Source: Sophora flavescens (lineage: Eukaryota; Streptophyta; Magnoliopsida; Fabales; Fabaceae). From it: a DNA stretch of 64,000 nt. Shown piece by piece: positions 27,965-41,167 of the stretch; positions within the stretch are counted from its first letter, which is position 1; each line of letters starts with the position of its first letter. The notes under the pieces are model-generated. The model was given only the letters and a program-made list of their open reading frames with translations. It did no database searches and was not told where the DNA came from. The stretch spans positions 1-64,000 of the forward strand of contig JAUPTC010000122.1 of assembly GCA_030762895.1 (NCBI GenBank). The letters are read 5' to 3'. A program made the translations under genes and the position numbers.

Positions 27965-29853
27965 CACTACAAAAAATATGGTGTTTTGCTATGGTTTTAT
28001 ATATGTCAAATAGCGGGCGGTTTGAACCGCCGCAAAAATTTTACGGCGGTTTAGAAACCGCCTCGTAAACGACCGTCGCGAAGCCGCTTTATGCGGCGGT
28101 TTTTCACAACCACTGGCACTACTTGCCGTAATTTAGTGGCGGTTCTAAACCGCCACAAAAAACATATTTTGAATTACCTATAAATATAGCGGCGGTTCTA
28201 AACCGCCACCAAATACCACAATTTTTAATATACAGAATTATAACGGCGGTTTGTAAAACCGCAGTTAGCTAGCGGCGGTTCTAAACCGCCACAAAATATC
28301 ACAATTTTTAATATACAGAATTATAACGGCGGTTTGAAACCGCCGCCAAAACTACTACATTAATAGTAGATAAAATATAGCGGCGGTTTTAAACCGCCAC
28401 AAAATATTAAATATTTGTTTTTTTTTAAACTGATTCAATTCATTATTTGTCTAATTTTTTTAATATCCCTGTTTTAATAAAAACTTTATACTAAGAACTA
28501 ATAAATTTATTAAATTGATACACAAAAATGCTTCAAAACCTAATCATTAAAATGATAAGAACATTATTAATAATCTGCAAAAAGCAAAATATTATTCAAA
28601 ATTATCCTAACATAAAAACATATGTAAATACAAGTTTTTGTTTTTGACACCATTTACATATAATATATCTAATTAAATCTGTGTGATGATGAAGTTCCAC
28701 GATCTTCGTGGTCATGACTAGAGGCGTAAGATCGCCTCACTTCTCTAGGCGATCAGTAAATCGCCACCGGAATTGAAAGATAAAATCACAAATTAGATGC
28801 GAATAACTAATTTCACAACAAAGACATCCAAATTCAGCAAGTTGCAACCATAACTATTTACCCGATTTCCCTTAAAATTTTGCATAAGAAAAGCAACTTG
28901 GGCTTTCATGTCATCATAGTCAACAAGTTTTGCCTTTAATGAATCCATTTCAACTACTTGTGCCTTTAACCCATCAACTTCGATTCTAGCTTTTGAATTT
29001 TGGCATTAGTCGCTTCCAAGTCACTAGACCGATTAGTGGGTCCATATATTTGAGTTTTGTTCACCCCGAATCCCACACCACGGAGTCGCCCAGATGCTCG
29101 TCCAAAAACTTTTACAAAAGCCTCATTCTCGTGAGCAGAGTTATTAATTTCATTTTGTAATTGTTCCTACATATAAGCAACCGGACAATGTTCATAATAT
29201 GTAACAAGAATCCAAAGAAAACAATTTCCATCCAAACTTACCGCTTTGAGTCTTGCCTCCTCGCTAACATAGGATCCATCCTTTCTTTTATGAGCAATAG
29301 GATACATATCACCTTTACTATAGGGTCGCTTGTCTTGCTTTTCCTAAGTTTTTGTACCATACAAGCAAGAATGTTATAATAAAATCACTTCATTTCCAAA
29401 AATTATTCAACATCATAACAATATATACGATTATACCATTTCATCTTTCTTTCTTGGAAGTGACTTTGACCCTAATGTGTGATGAATCACTTGTTTTTGG
29501 CGATTTGCTGCGCTTTTTTCAGCTTTTTCCGCATAGTTAACAAAAATGACAATCAATAAATGATATATCGAGTTAGAAAAAAAAATCAGATTTATGATTA
29601 TTACAGAGATTTTTCACTTAGTCTATATTGCAAATAGACAACCCAATGGTCGGGGGATTTTTGGTGGGTGCAACCGACAATTTTGGTCGAAACTAAGCTC
29701 CCAGCTTATAAAAGTTATTAAACATTTTGCACCTATTGTCCTTCCATTTTTTCCCCAAGCTAGCAAAGATATACCTTTTGTGACCCGAAACATCAAACTG
29801 TTTCTAAAACCCTAACTATGTTCATCTTCTCCCTTAAGTTTCTTAAGAACACC
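27965..29853 (-). repeat. Array unit 15
   Basis: 1,889 bp. The first palindrome has an extra G (agcgggcggtttgaacc, about 28012). Confidence 0.9.
28669..29853 (-). pseudogene. Transposase_24-type gene fragment, unit 15
   Basis: Base lost at about 28980 in exon 4. The exon 1 donor region lacks one C at about 29604 (attacagagat). Confidence 0.75.
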
Positions 29854-31742
29854 CACTACAAAAAATATGGTGTTTTGCGGCGGTTTTATATGTCAAATAG
29901 CGCGGTTTGAACCGCCGCTAAAATTTTACGGCGGTTTAGAAACCGCCTCGTAAACGACCGTCACGTCAAGCTGTTTTATGGGCGGTTTTTCACAACCGCT
30001 GGCACTACTTGCCGTAATTTAGTGGCGGTTCTAAACCGCCACAAAAAACATATTTTGAATTACCTATAAATATAGCGGCGGTTCTAAACCGCCACCAAAT
30101 ACCACAATTTTTAATATACAGAATTATAACGGCGGTTTGTAACCGCCTTAGCTAGCGGCGGTTCTAAACCGCCACAAAATATCACAATTTTTAATATACA
30201 GAATTATAACGGCGGTTTGAAACCCCGCCAAAACTACTACATTAATAGTAGATAAAATATAGCGGCGGTTTTAAACCGCCACAAAATATTAAATATTTGT
30301 TTTTTTTTTAAACTCGATTCAATTCATTATTTGTCTAATTTTTTTAATATCCCTGTTTTAATAAAAACTTTATACTAAGAACTAATAAATTTATTAAATT
30401 GATACACAAAAATGCTTCAAAACCTAATCATTAAAATGATAAGAACATTATTAATAATCTGCAAAAAGCAAAATATTATTCAAAATTATCCTAACATAAA
30501 AACATATGTAAATACAAGTTTTTGTTTTTGACACCATTTACATATAATATATCTAATTAAATCTGTGTGATGATGAAGTTCCACGATCTTCGTGGTCATG
30601 ACTAGAGGCGTAAGATCGCCTCACTTCTCTAGGCGATCAGAATCAGCCACCGGAATTGAAAGATAAAATCACAAATTAGATGCGAATAACTAATTTCACA
30701 ACAAAGACATCCAAATTCAAGCAAGTTGCAACCATAACTATTTACCCCGATTTCCCTTAAAATTTTGCATAAGAAAAGCAACTTGGGCTTTCATGTCATC
30801 ATAGTCAACAAGTTTTGCCTTTAATGAATCCATTTCAACTACTTGTGCCTTTAACCCATCAACTTCGATTCTAGCTTTTGAATTTTGGCATTAGCCGCTT
30901 CCAAGTCACTAGACCGATTAGTGGGTCCATATATTTGAGTTTTGTTCACCCCGAATCCCACACCACGGAGTCGCCCAGATGCTCGGTCCAAAAACTTTTA
31001 CAAAAGCCTCATTCTCAAGAGCAGAGTTATTAATTTCATTTTGTAATTGTTCCTACATATAAGCAAACTGACAATGTTCATAATATGTAACAAGAATCCA
31101 AAGAAAACAATTTCCATCCAAACTTACCGCTTTGAGTCTTGCCTCCTCGCTAACATAGGATCCATCCTTTCTTTTATGAGCAATAGGATACATATCACCT
31201 TTACTATAGGGTCGCTTGTCTTGCTTTTCCTAAGTTTTTGTACCATACAAGCAAGAATGTTATAATAAAATCACTTCATTTCCAAAAATTATTCAACATC
31301 ATAACAATATATACGATTATACCATTTCATCTTTCTTTCTTGGAAGTGACTTTGACCCTAATGTGTGATGAATCACTTGTTTTTGGCGATTTGTCAGCTT
31401 TTTTCAGCTTTTTCCCGCATAGTTAACAAAAATGACAATCAATAAATGATATATCGAAAGTTAGGAAAAAAAAATCAGATTTATGATTATTACCAGAGAT
31501 TTTTCACTTAGTCTATATTGCAAATAGACAACCCAATGGTCGGGGGATTTTTGGTGGGTGCAACCGACAATTTTGGTCGAAACTAAGCTCCCAGCTTATA
31601 AAAGTTATTAAACATTTTGCACCTATTGTCCTTCCATTTTTTCCCCAAGCTAGCAAAGATATACCTTTGTGACCCAAATACTCGAAACTGTTCTAAAACC
31701 CTAACTATGTTCATCTTCTCCCTTAAGTTTCTTAAGAACACC
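29854..31742 (-). repeat. Array unit 16
   Basis: 1,889 bp. Palindromes are well kept except the second-to-last, whose right arm is shortened at about 30222. Confidence 0.9.
30553..31742 (-). pseudogene. Transposase_24-type gene fragment, unit 16
   Basis: Base lost at about 30865. The end of exon 2 nearest its acceptor is changed at 31393-31400 (tgtcagc). Confidence 0.75.
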
Positions 31743-33639
31743 CACTACAAAAATATGGTGTTTTATGGCGGTTTTATATGTCAAATAGCGGCGGTTTGAA
31801 CCGCCGCTAAAATTTTACGGCGGTTTAGAAACCGCCTCGTAAACGACCGTCGCAAGCTGTTTTTTGCGGCGGTTTTTCACAACCGCCTGGCACTACTGCC
31901 GTTAACTTAGTGGCGGTTCTAAACCGCCACAAAAAAACATATTTTGAATTACCTATAAATATAGCGGCGGTTCTAAACCGCCACCAAATCCCACAATTTT
32001 TAATATACATAATTGATAACGGCGGTTTGTAACCGCCGCCATAGCTAGCGGCGGTTCTAAACCGCCACAAAATATCACAATTTTTAATATACAGAATTAT
32101 AACGGCGGTTTGAAACCGCCGCCAAAACTACTACATTAATAGTAGATAAAATATAGCGGCGGTTTTAAACCGCCACAAAATATTAAATATTTGTTTTTTT
32201 TTAAACTCGATTCAATTCATTATTTGTCTAATTTTTTTAATATCCCTGTTTTAATAAAAACTTTATACTAAGAACTAATAAATTTATTAAATTGATACAC
32301 AAAAATGCTTCAAAACCTAATCATTAAAAATGATAAGAACATTATTAATAATCTGCAAAAAGCAAAATATTATTCAAAATTATCCTAACATAAAAACATA
32401 TGTAAATACAAGTTTTTGTTTTTGACACCATTTACATATAATATATCTAATTAAATCTGTGTGATGATGAAGTTCCACGATCTTCGTGGTCATGACTAGA
32501 GGCGTAAGATCGTCTCACTTCTCTAGGCGATTGTAAATCGCCACCGGAATTGAAAGATAAAATCACAAATTAGATGCGAATAACTAATTTCACAACAAAG
32601 ACATCCAAATTCAGCAAGTTGCAACCATAACTATTTACCCGATTTCCCTTAAAATTTTGCATAAGAAAAGCAACTTGGGCTTTCATGTCATCATAGTCAA
32701 CAAGTTTTGCCTTTAATGAATCCATTTCAACTACTTGTGCCTTTAACCCATCAACTTCGATTCTAGCTTTTGAATTTTGGCATTAGCCGCTTCCAAGTCA
32801 CTAGACCGATTAGTGGGTCCATATATTTGAGTTTTGTTCACCCCGAATCCCACACCACGGAGTCGCCCAGATGCTCGGTCCAAAACTTTTACAAAAGCCT
32901 CATTCTCAGAGCAGAGTGAGTTATTAATTTCATTTTGTAATTGTTCCTACATATAAGCAACTGCACAATGTTCATAACATGTAACAAAGAATCCAAAGAA
33001 AACAATTTCCATCCAAACTTACCGCTTTGAGTCTTGCCTCCTCGCTAACATAGGATCCATCCTTTCTTTTATGAGCAATAGGATACATATCACCTTTACT
33101 ATAGGGTCGCTTGTCTTGCTTTTCCTAAGTTTTTGTACCATACAAGCAAAGAATGTTATAATAAAATCACTTCATTTCCAAAAATTATTCAACATCATAA
33201 CAATATATACGATTATACCATTTCATCTTTCTTTCTTGGAAGTGACTTTGACCCTAAGTGTGATGAATCACTTGTTTTTGGCGATTTGCTGCGCTTTTTT
33301 TCAGCTTTTTCCCGCATAGTTAACAAAAATGACAATCAATAAATGATATATCGAGTTAGGAAAAAAAAAATCAGATTTATGATTATTACCAGAGATTTTT
33401 CACTTAGTCTATATTGCAAATAGACAACCCAATGGTCGGGGGGGATTTTTGGTGGGTGCAACTGACAATTTTGGTCGAAACTAAGCTCCAATTTATAAAA
33501 GTTATTAAACATTTTGCACCTATTGTCCTTCCATTTTTTCCCCAAGCTAGCAAAGATATACCTTTGTGACCCGAAACACCGAAACTGTTCTAAAACCCTA
33601 ACTATGTTCATCTTCTCCCTTAAGTTTCTTAAGAACACC
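31743..33639 (-). repeat. Array unit 17
   Basis: 1,897 bp. Has caaatcccac instead of caaataccac in the first duplicate (31985). Confidence 0.9.
32447..33639 (-). pseudogene. Transposase_24-type gene fragment, unit 17
   Basis: Base lost in exon 4 at about 32758. Exon 2 lacks a T at about 33256 (ccctaagtgtg). Exon 1 is open over its W-rich segment. Confidence 0.75.
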
Positions 33640-35525
33640 CACTACAAAAAATATGGTGTTTTACGGCGGTTTTATATGTCAAATAGCGGAGGTTTGAACC
33701 GCCGCTAAAAAATTTTACGGCGGTTTAGAATCCGCCTGTAAACGACCGTCGCAAGTCGTTTTATGGCGGTTTTTCACAACCGCCGCACTACGGTCGCAAT
33801 TTAGTGGCGGTTCTAAACCGCCACAAAAAACATATTTTGAATTACCTATAAAATATATAGCGGTTCTAAACCGCCACCAAATACCACAATTTTTAATATA
33901 CAGAATTATAACGGCGGTTTGTAAATCGCCGCTAAAGCTAGCGGCGGTTCTAAACCGCCACAAAATATCACAATTTTTAATATACAGAATTATAACGGCG
34001 GTTTGAAACCGCCGCCAAAACTACTACATTAATAGTAGATAAAATATAGCGGCGGTTTTAAACCGCCACAAAATATTAAATATTTGTTTTTTTTTTTAAA
34101 CTCGATTCAATTCATTATTTGTCTAATTTTTTTAATATCCCTGTTTTAATAAAAACTTTATACTAAGAACTAATAAATTTATTAAATTGATACACAAAAA
34201 TGCTTCAAAACCTAATCATTAAAATGATAAGAACATTATTAATAATCTGCAAAAAGCAAAATATTATTCAAAATTATCCTAACATAAAAACATATGTAAA
34301 TACAAGTTTTTGTTTTTGACACCATTTACATATAATATATCTAATTAAATCTGTGTGATGATGAAGTTCCACGATCTTCGTGGTCATGACTAGAGGCGTA
34401 AGATCGCCTCACTTCTCTAGGCGATCAGAATCGCCACCGGAATTGAAAGATAAAATCACAAATTAGATGCGAATAACTAATTTCACAACAAAGACATCCA
34501 AATTCAAAGCAAGTTGCAACCATAACTATTTACCCGATTTCCTTAAAATTTTGCATAAGAAAAGCAACTTGGGCTTTCATGTCATCATAGTCAACAAGTT
34601 TTGCCTTTAATGAATCCATTTCAACTACTTGTGCCTTTAACCCATCAACTCTCGATTCTAGCTTTTGAATTTTGGCATTAGCCGCTCTCCAAGTCACTAG
34701 ACCGATTAGTGGGTCCATATATTTGAGTTTTGTTCACCCCGAATCCCACACCACGGAGTCGCCCAGATGCTCGGTCCAAAACTTTTACAAAAGCCTCATT
34801 CTCGAGAGAGTAGTTATTAATTTCATTTTGTAATTGTTCCTACATATAAGCAAACTGACAATGTTCATAATATGTAACAAAGAATCCAAAGAAAACAATT
34901 TCCATCCAAACTTACCGCTTTGAGTCTTGCCTCCTCGCTAACATAGGATCCATCCTTTCTTTTATGAGCAATAGGATACATATCACCTTTACTATAGTGG
35001 TCGCTTGTCTTGCTTTTCCTAAGTTTTTGTACCATACAAGCAAGAATGTTATAATAAAATCACTTCATTTCCAAAAATTATTCAACATCATAACAATATA
35101 TACGATTATACCATTTCATCTTTCTTCTTCGAAGTGACTTTGACCCTAATGTGTGATGAATCACTTGTTTATGGCGATTTGCTGCTTTTTTTTCAGCTTT
35201 TTCCTTCATAGTTAACATAATTGACAATCAATAAATGATATATCGAGTTAGTAAAAAATATCAGATTTATGATTATTACCAGAGATTTTTCACTTAGTCT
35301 ATATTGCAAATAGACAACCCAATGGTCGGGGGATTTTTGTGGGTGCAACCGACAATTTTGGTCGAAACTAAGCTCCCAGCTATAAAAGTTATTAAACATT
35401 TTGCACCTATTGTCCTTCCATTTTTCCCCAAGCTAGCAAAGATATACCTTTTGTGACCCAAAACATCAAACTGCTCTAAAACCCTAACTATGTTCATCTT
35501 CTCCCTTAAGTTTCTTAAGAACACC
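33640..35525 (-). repeat. Array unit 18
   Basis: 1,886 bp. A diverged patch at 35130-35260 spans exon 2 and intron 1. Confidence 0.9.
34341..35525 (-). pseudogene. Transposase_24-type gene fragment, unit 18
   Basis: Two indels in exon 4 at about 34650 and 34686. Exon 2 and intron 1 lie in a diverged patch (35130-35260). The exon 1 W-rich segment lacks a G. Confidence 0.75.
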
Positions 35526-37410
35526 CACTACAAAAAATATGGTGTTTTGCGGCGGTTTTATATGTCAAATAGGAGGTTTGAACAGCCGCAAAAAATTTTA
35601 CGGCGGTTTAGAAATCCGCTTTTAAACGACCGTCGCAAGTCGCTTTTGCGGCGGTTTTTCACAACCGCCGGCACTACGGTCGTAACTTAGTGGCGGTTCT
35701 AAACCGCCACAAAAAACATATTTTGAATTACCTATAAATATAGCGGCGGTTCTAAACCGCCACCAAATACCACAATTTTTAATATACAGAATTATAACGG
35801 CGGTTTGTAAACCGCAAAGTTAGCGGCGGTTCTAAACCGCCACAAAATATCACAATTTTTAATATACAGAATTATAACGGCGGTTTGAAACCGCCGCCAA
35901 AACTACTACATTAATAGTAGATAAAATATAGCGGCGGTTTTAAACCGCCACAAAATATTAAATATTTGTTTTTTTTTTAAACTGATTCAATTCATTATTT
36001 GTCTAATTTTTTTAATATCCCTGTTTTAATAAAAACTTTATACTAAGAACTAATAAATTTATTAAATTGATACACAAAAATGCTTCAAAACCTAATCATT
36101 AAAATGATAAGAACATTATTAATAATCTGCAAAAAGCAAAATATTATTCAAAATTATCCTAACATAAAAACATATGTAAATACAAGTTTTTGTTTTTGAC
36201 ACCATTTACATATAATATATCTAATTAAATCTGTAGTGATGATGAAGTTCCACGATCTTCGTGGTCATGACTAGAGGCGGAAGATCGCCTCACTTCTCTA
36301 GGCGATCAGTAAATCGCCACCGGAATTGAAAGATAAAATCACAAATTAGATGCGAATAACTAATTTCACAACAAAGACATCCAAATTCAAGCAAGTTGCA
36401 ACCATAACTATTTACCCGATTTCCTTAAAATTTTGCATAAGAAAAGCAACTTGGGCTTTCATGTCATCATAGTCAACAAGTTTTGCCTTTAATGAATCCA
36501 TTTCAACTACTTGTGCCTTTAACCCATCAACTTCGATTCTAGCTTTTGAATTTTGGCATTAGCTGCTTCCAAGTCACTAGACCGATTAGTGGGTCCATAT
36601 ATTTGAGTTTTGTTCACCCCGAATCCCACACCACGGAGTCGCCCAGATGCTCGGTCCAAAACTTTTACAAAAGCCTCATTCTCGTGAGCAGAGTTATTAA
36701 TTTCATTTTGTAATTGTTCCTACATATAAGCAAACTGGACAATGTTCATAATATGTAACAAAGAACCAAAGAAAACAATTTCCATCCAAACTTACTCGCT
36801 TTGAGTCTTGCCTCCTCGCTAACATAGGATCCATCCTTTCTTTTATGAGCAATAGGATACATAGCACCTTTACTATAGGGTCGCGTGTCGTGCTTTTCCG
36901 ATGTTTTTGTACCCTACAAGCACGAATGTTATAAAAAAAACACATCAATTCCCCAAATTATTCAACATCCTAACAATATATACGATTATACCATTTCATC
37001 TTTCTTTCTTGGAAGTGACTTTGACCCTAATGTGTGATGAATCACTTGTTTTTGGCGATTTGTCGCGTTTTTTTCAGGTTTTTCCTGCTTAGTTAACATA
37101 AAGGACAATCAATAAATGATATTTCGAGTTAGGAAATAAAAATCAGATGTTTGATTATTACCAGAGATTTTTCACTTAGTCTAGATTGCAAATAGACAAC
37201 CCAATGGTCGGGGGATTTTTGGTGGGTGCAACCGACAATTTTGGTCGAAACTAAGCTCCCAGCTATAAAAGTTATTAAACATTTTGCACCTATTGTCCTT
37301 CCATTTTTTCCCCAAGCTAGCAAAGATATACCTTTTGTGACCCGAACACCGAAACTGTTTCTAAAACCCTAACTATGTTCATCTTCTCCCTTAAGTTTCT
37401 TAAGAACACC
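35526..37410 (-). repeat. Array unit 19
   Basis: 1,885 bp. Carries the longest diverged patch of the array, 36860-37190, from exon 3 to intron 1. Confidence 0.9.
36221..37410 (-). pseudogene. Transposase_24-type gene fragment, unit 19
   Basis: Base lost in exon 4 at about 36534. Exon 3 start, intron 2 and intron 1 are heavily substituted at 36860-37190. The exon 2 acceptor reads ctgctta instead of ctgcata. Confidence 0.75.
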
Positions 37411-39275
37411 CACTACAAAAAATATGGTGTTTTGCGGCGGTTTTATATGTCAAATAAAAAATTTTACGGCGGTTTAGAAACCGCCTCAGAAACGACCGTC
37501 GCGAAGCTGTTTTGCGGCGGTTTTTCACAACCGGCACTACTTGTCGCTAACTTAGTGGCGGTTCTAAACCGCCACAAAAAAACATATTTTGAATTACCTA
37601 TAAAATATAGCAGGTTCTAAACCGCCACCAAATACCACAATTTTTAATATACAGAATTATAACGGCGGTTTGTAACCGCGCCAGCTAGCGGCGGTTCTAA
37701 ACCGCCACAAAATATCACAATTTTTAATATACAGAATTATAACGGCGGTTTGAAACCGCCGCCAAAACTACTACATTAATAGTAGATAAAATATAGCGGC
37801 GGTTTTAAACCGCCACAAAATATTAAATATTTGTTTTTTTTTTAAACCGATTCAATTCATTATTTGTCTAATTTTTTTAATATCCCCTGTTTTAATAAAA
37901 ACTTTATACTAAGAACTAATAAATTTATTAAATTGATACACAAAAATGCTTCAAAACCTAATCATTAAAATGATAAGAACATTATTAATAATCTGCAAAA
38001 AGCAAAATATTATTCAAAATTATCCTAACATAAAAACATATGTAAATACAAGTTTTTGTTTTTGACACCATTTACATATAATATATCTAATTAACTCTGT
38101 GTGATGATGAAGTTCCACGATCTTCGTGGTCATGACTAGAGGCGTAAGATCGCCTCACTTCTCTAGGCGATCAGAATCGCCACCGGAATTGAAAGATAAA
38201 ATCACAAATTAGATGCGAATAACTAATTTCACAACAAAGACATCCAAATTCAGCAAGTTGCAACCATAACTATTTACCTGATTTCCCTTAAAATTTTGCA
38301 TAAGAAAAGCAACTTGGGCTTTCATGTCATCATAGTCAACAAGTTTTGCCTTTAATGAATCCATTTCAACTACTTGTGCCTTTAACCCATCAACTTCTGA
38401 TTCTAGCTTTTGAATTTCGGCATTAGTCGCTTCCAAGTCACTAGACCGATTAGTGGGTCCATATATTTGAGTTTTGTTCACCCCCGAATCCCACACCACG
38501 GAGTCGCCCAGATGCTCGGTCCAAAACTTTTACAAAAGCCTCATTCTCGAGAGCAGAGTTATTAATTTCATTTTGTAATTGTTCCTACATATAAGCAACC
38601 AGACAATGTTCATAATATGTAACAAGAATCCAAAGAAAACAATTTCCATCCAAACTTACTGCTTTGAGTCTTGCCTCCTCGCTAACATAGGATCCATCCT
38701 TTCTTTTATGAGCAATAGGATACATATCACCTTTACTATAGGGTCGCTTGTCTTGCTTTTACTAAGTTTTTGTACCAAACAAGCAGTAATGTTATAATAA
38801 AATCACTTCATTTCCAAAAATTATTCAACATCATAACAATATATACGATTATACCATTTCATCTTTCTTTCTTGGAAGTGACTTTGACCCTAATGTGTGA
38901 TGAATCACTTGTTTTTGGCGATTTGCTGCGTTTTTTTCAGCTTTTTCCTGCATAGTTAACAAAAATGACAATCAATAAATGATATATCGAGTTAGGAAAA
39001 AAAAAAATCAGATTTATGATTATTACCAGAGATTTTTCACTTAGTCTATATTGCAAATAGACAACCCAATGGTCGGGGGGGATTTTTGGTGGGTGCAACT
39101 GACAATTTTGGTCGAAACTAAGCTCCCGCTTATAAAAGTTATTAAACATTTTGCACCTATTGTCCTTCCATTTTTTCCCCAAGCTAGCAAAGATATACCT
39201 TTGTGACCCAAACATCGAAACTGTTTCTAAAACCCTAACTATGTTCATCTTCTCCTTAAGTTTCTTAAGAACACC
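37411..39275 (-). repeat. Array unit 20
   Basis: 1,865 bp. Its short length comes partly from complete loss of the first subterminal palindrome at about 37456. It is the first unit from the left to combine the aattaactc and aatttcggc markers. Confidence 0.9.
38087..39275 (-). pseudogene. Transposase_24-type gene fragment, unit 20
   Basis: Exon 4 is open up to a C insertion at about 38485. Glu replaces Lys in the coiled coil (NAEIQ). The exon 2 acceptor is kept. Confidence 0.75.
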
Positions 39276-41167
39276 CACTACAAAAAATATGGTGTTTTTC
39301 GGAGGTTTTATATGTCAAATAGCTGCGGTTTGAACCCGCTAAAATTTTACGGCGGTTTAGAAACCGCCCGTAAACGACCGTCGCAAGTCGCTTTTGCGGC
39401 GGTTTTTCACAACCACGGCACTACTTGCCGCTAACTTAGTGGCGGTTCTAAACCGCCACACAAAAACATATTTTGAATTACCTATAAATATAGCTATGGT
39501 TCTAAACCGCCACCAAATACCACAATTTTTAATATACAGAATTATAACGGCGGTTTGTAACCGCCGCTAAGCTAGCGGCGGTTCTAAACCGCCACAAAAT
39601 ATCACAATTTTTAATATACAGAATTATAACGGCGGTTTGAAACCGCCGCCAAAACTACTACATTAATAGTAGATAAAATATAGCGGCGGTTTTAAACCGC
39701 CACAAAATATTAAATATTTGTTTTTTTTTAAACTCGATTCAATTCATTATTTGTCTAATTTTTTTAATATCCCCTGTTTTAATAAAAACTTTATACTAAG
39801 AACTAATAAATTTATTAAATTGATACACAAAAATGCTTCAAAACCTAATCATTAAAATGATAAGAACATTATTAATAATCTGCAAAAAGCCAAAATATTA
39901 TTCAAAATTATCCTAACATAAAAACATATGTAAATACAAGTTTTTGTTTTTGACACCATTTACATATAATATATCTAATTAAATCTGTGTGATGATGAAG
40001 TTCCACGATCTTCGTGGTCATGACTAGAGGCGTAAGATCGTCTCACTTCTCTAGGCGATAGTAAATCGCCACCCGGAATTGAAAGATAAAATCACAAATT
40101 AGATGCGAATAACTAATTTCACAACAAAGACATCCAAATTCAAGCAAGTTGCAACCATAACTATTTACCCGATTTCCCTTAAAATTTTGCATAAGAAAAG
40201 CAACTTGGGCTTTCATGTCATCATAGTCAACAAGTTTTGCCTTTAATGAATCCATTTCAACTACTTGTGCCTTTAACCCATCAACTTCGATTCTAGCTTT
40301 TGAATTTTGGCATTAGCTGCTTCCAAGTCACTAGACCGATTAGTGGGTCCATATATTTGAGTTTTGTTCACCCCGAATCCCACACCACGGAGTCGCCCGA
40401 GATGCTCGGTCCAAAAACTTTTACAAAAGCCTCATTCTCAGAGCGTGAGTTATTAATTTCATTTTGTAATTGTTCCTACATATAAGCAAACTGCACAATG
40501 TTCATAACATGTAACAAGAATCCAAAGAAAACAATTTCCATCCAAACTTACCGCTTTGAGTCTTGCCTCCTCGCTAACATAGGATCCATCCTTTCTTTTA
40601 TGAGCAATAGGATACATATCACCTTTACTATAGGGTCGCTTGTCTTGCTTTTCCTAAGTTTTTGTACCATACAAGCAAAGAATGTTATAATAAAATCACT
40701 TCATTTCCAAAAATTATTCAACATCATAACAATATATACGATTATACCATTTCATCTTTCTTTCTTGGAAGTGACTTTGACCCTAATGTGTGATGAATCA
40801 CTTGTTTTTGGCGATTTGTCGCGTTTTTTTCAGCTTTTTCCTGCATAGTTAACAAAAATGACAATCAATAAATGATATATCGAGTTAGGAAAAAAAAATC
40901 AGATTTATGATTATTACCAGAGATTTTTCACTTAGTCTATATTGCAAATAGACAACCCAATGGTCGGGGGGGATTTTTGGTGGGTGCAACTGACAATTTT
41001 GGTCGAAACTAAGCTCCCAGTTATAAAAGTTATTAAACATTTTGCACCTATTGTCCTTCCATTTTTCCCCAAGCTAGCAAAGATATACCTTTTGTGACCC
41101 GAAATACTGAAACTGTTCTAAAACCCTAACTATGTTCATCTTCTCCCTTAAGTTTCTTAAGAACACC
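39276..41167 (-). repeat. Array unit 21
   Basis: 1,892 bp. Last unit with mainly left-subfamily markers. Confidence 0.9.
39975..41167 (-). pseudogene. Transposase_24-type gene fragment, unit 21
   Basis: Base lost in exon 4 at about 40288. The exon 5 acceptor is altered (acccgg). Confidence 0.75.

Noticed and set aside
40498..40848. Plus-strand 116-residue hydrophobic frame (and many shorter ones of the same kind)
   Set aside because: It is the antisense of exons 2 and 3 plus introns of the transposase gene. Its hydrophobic look comes from AT-rich intron sequence.
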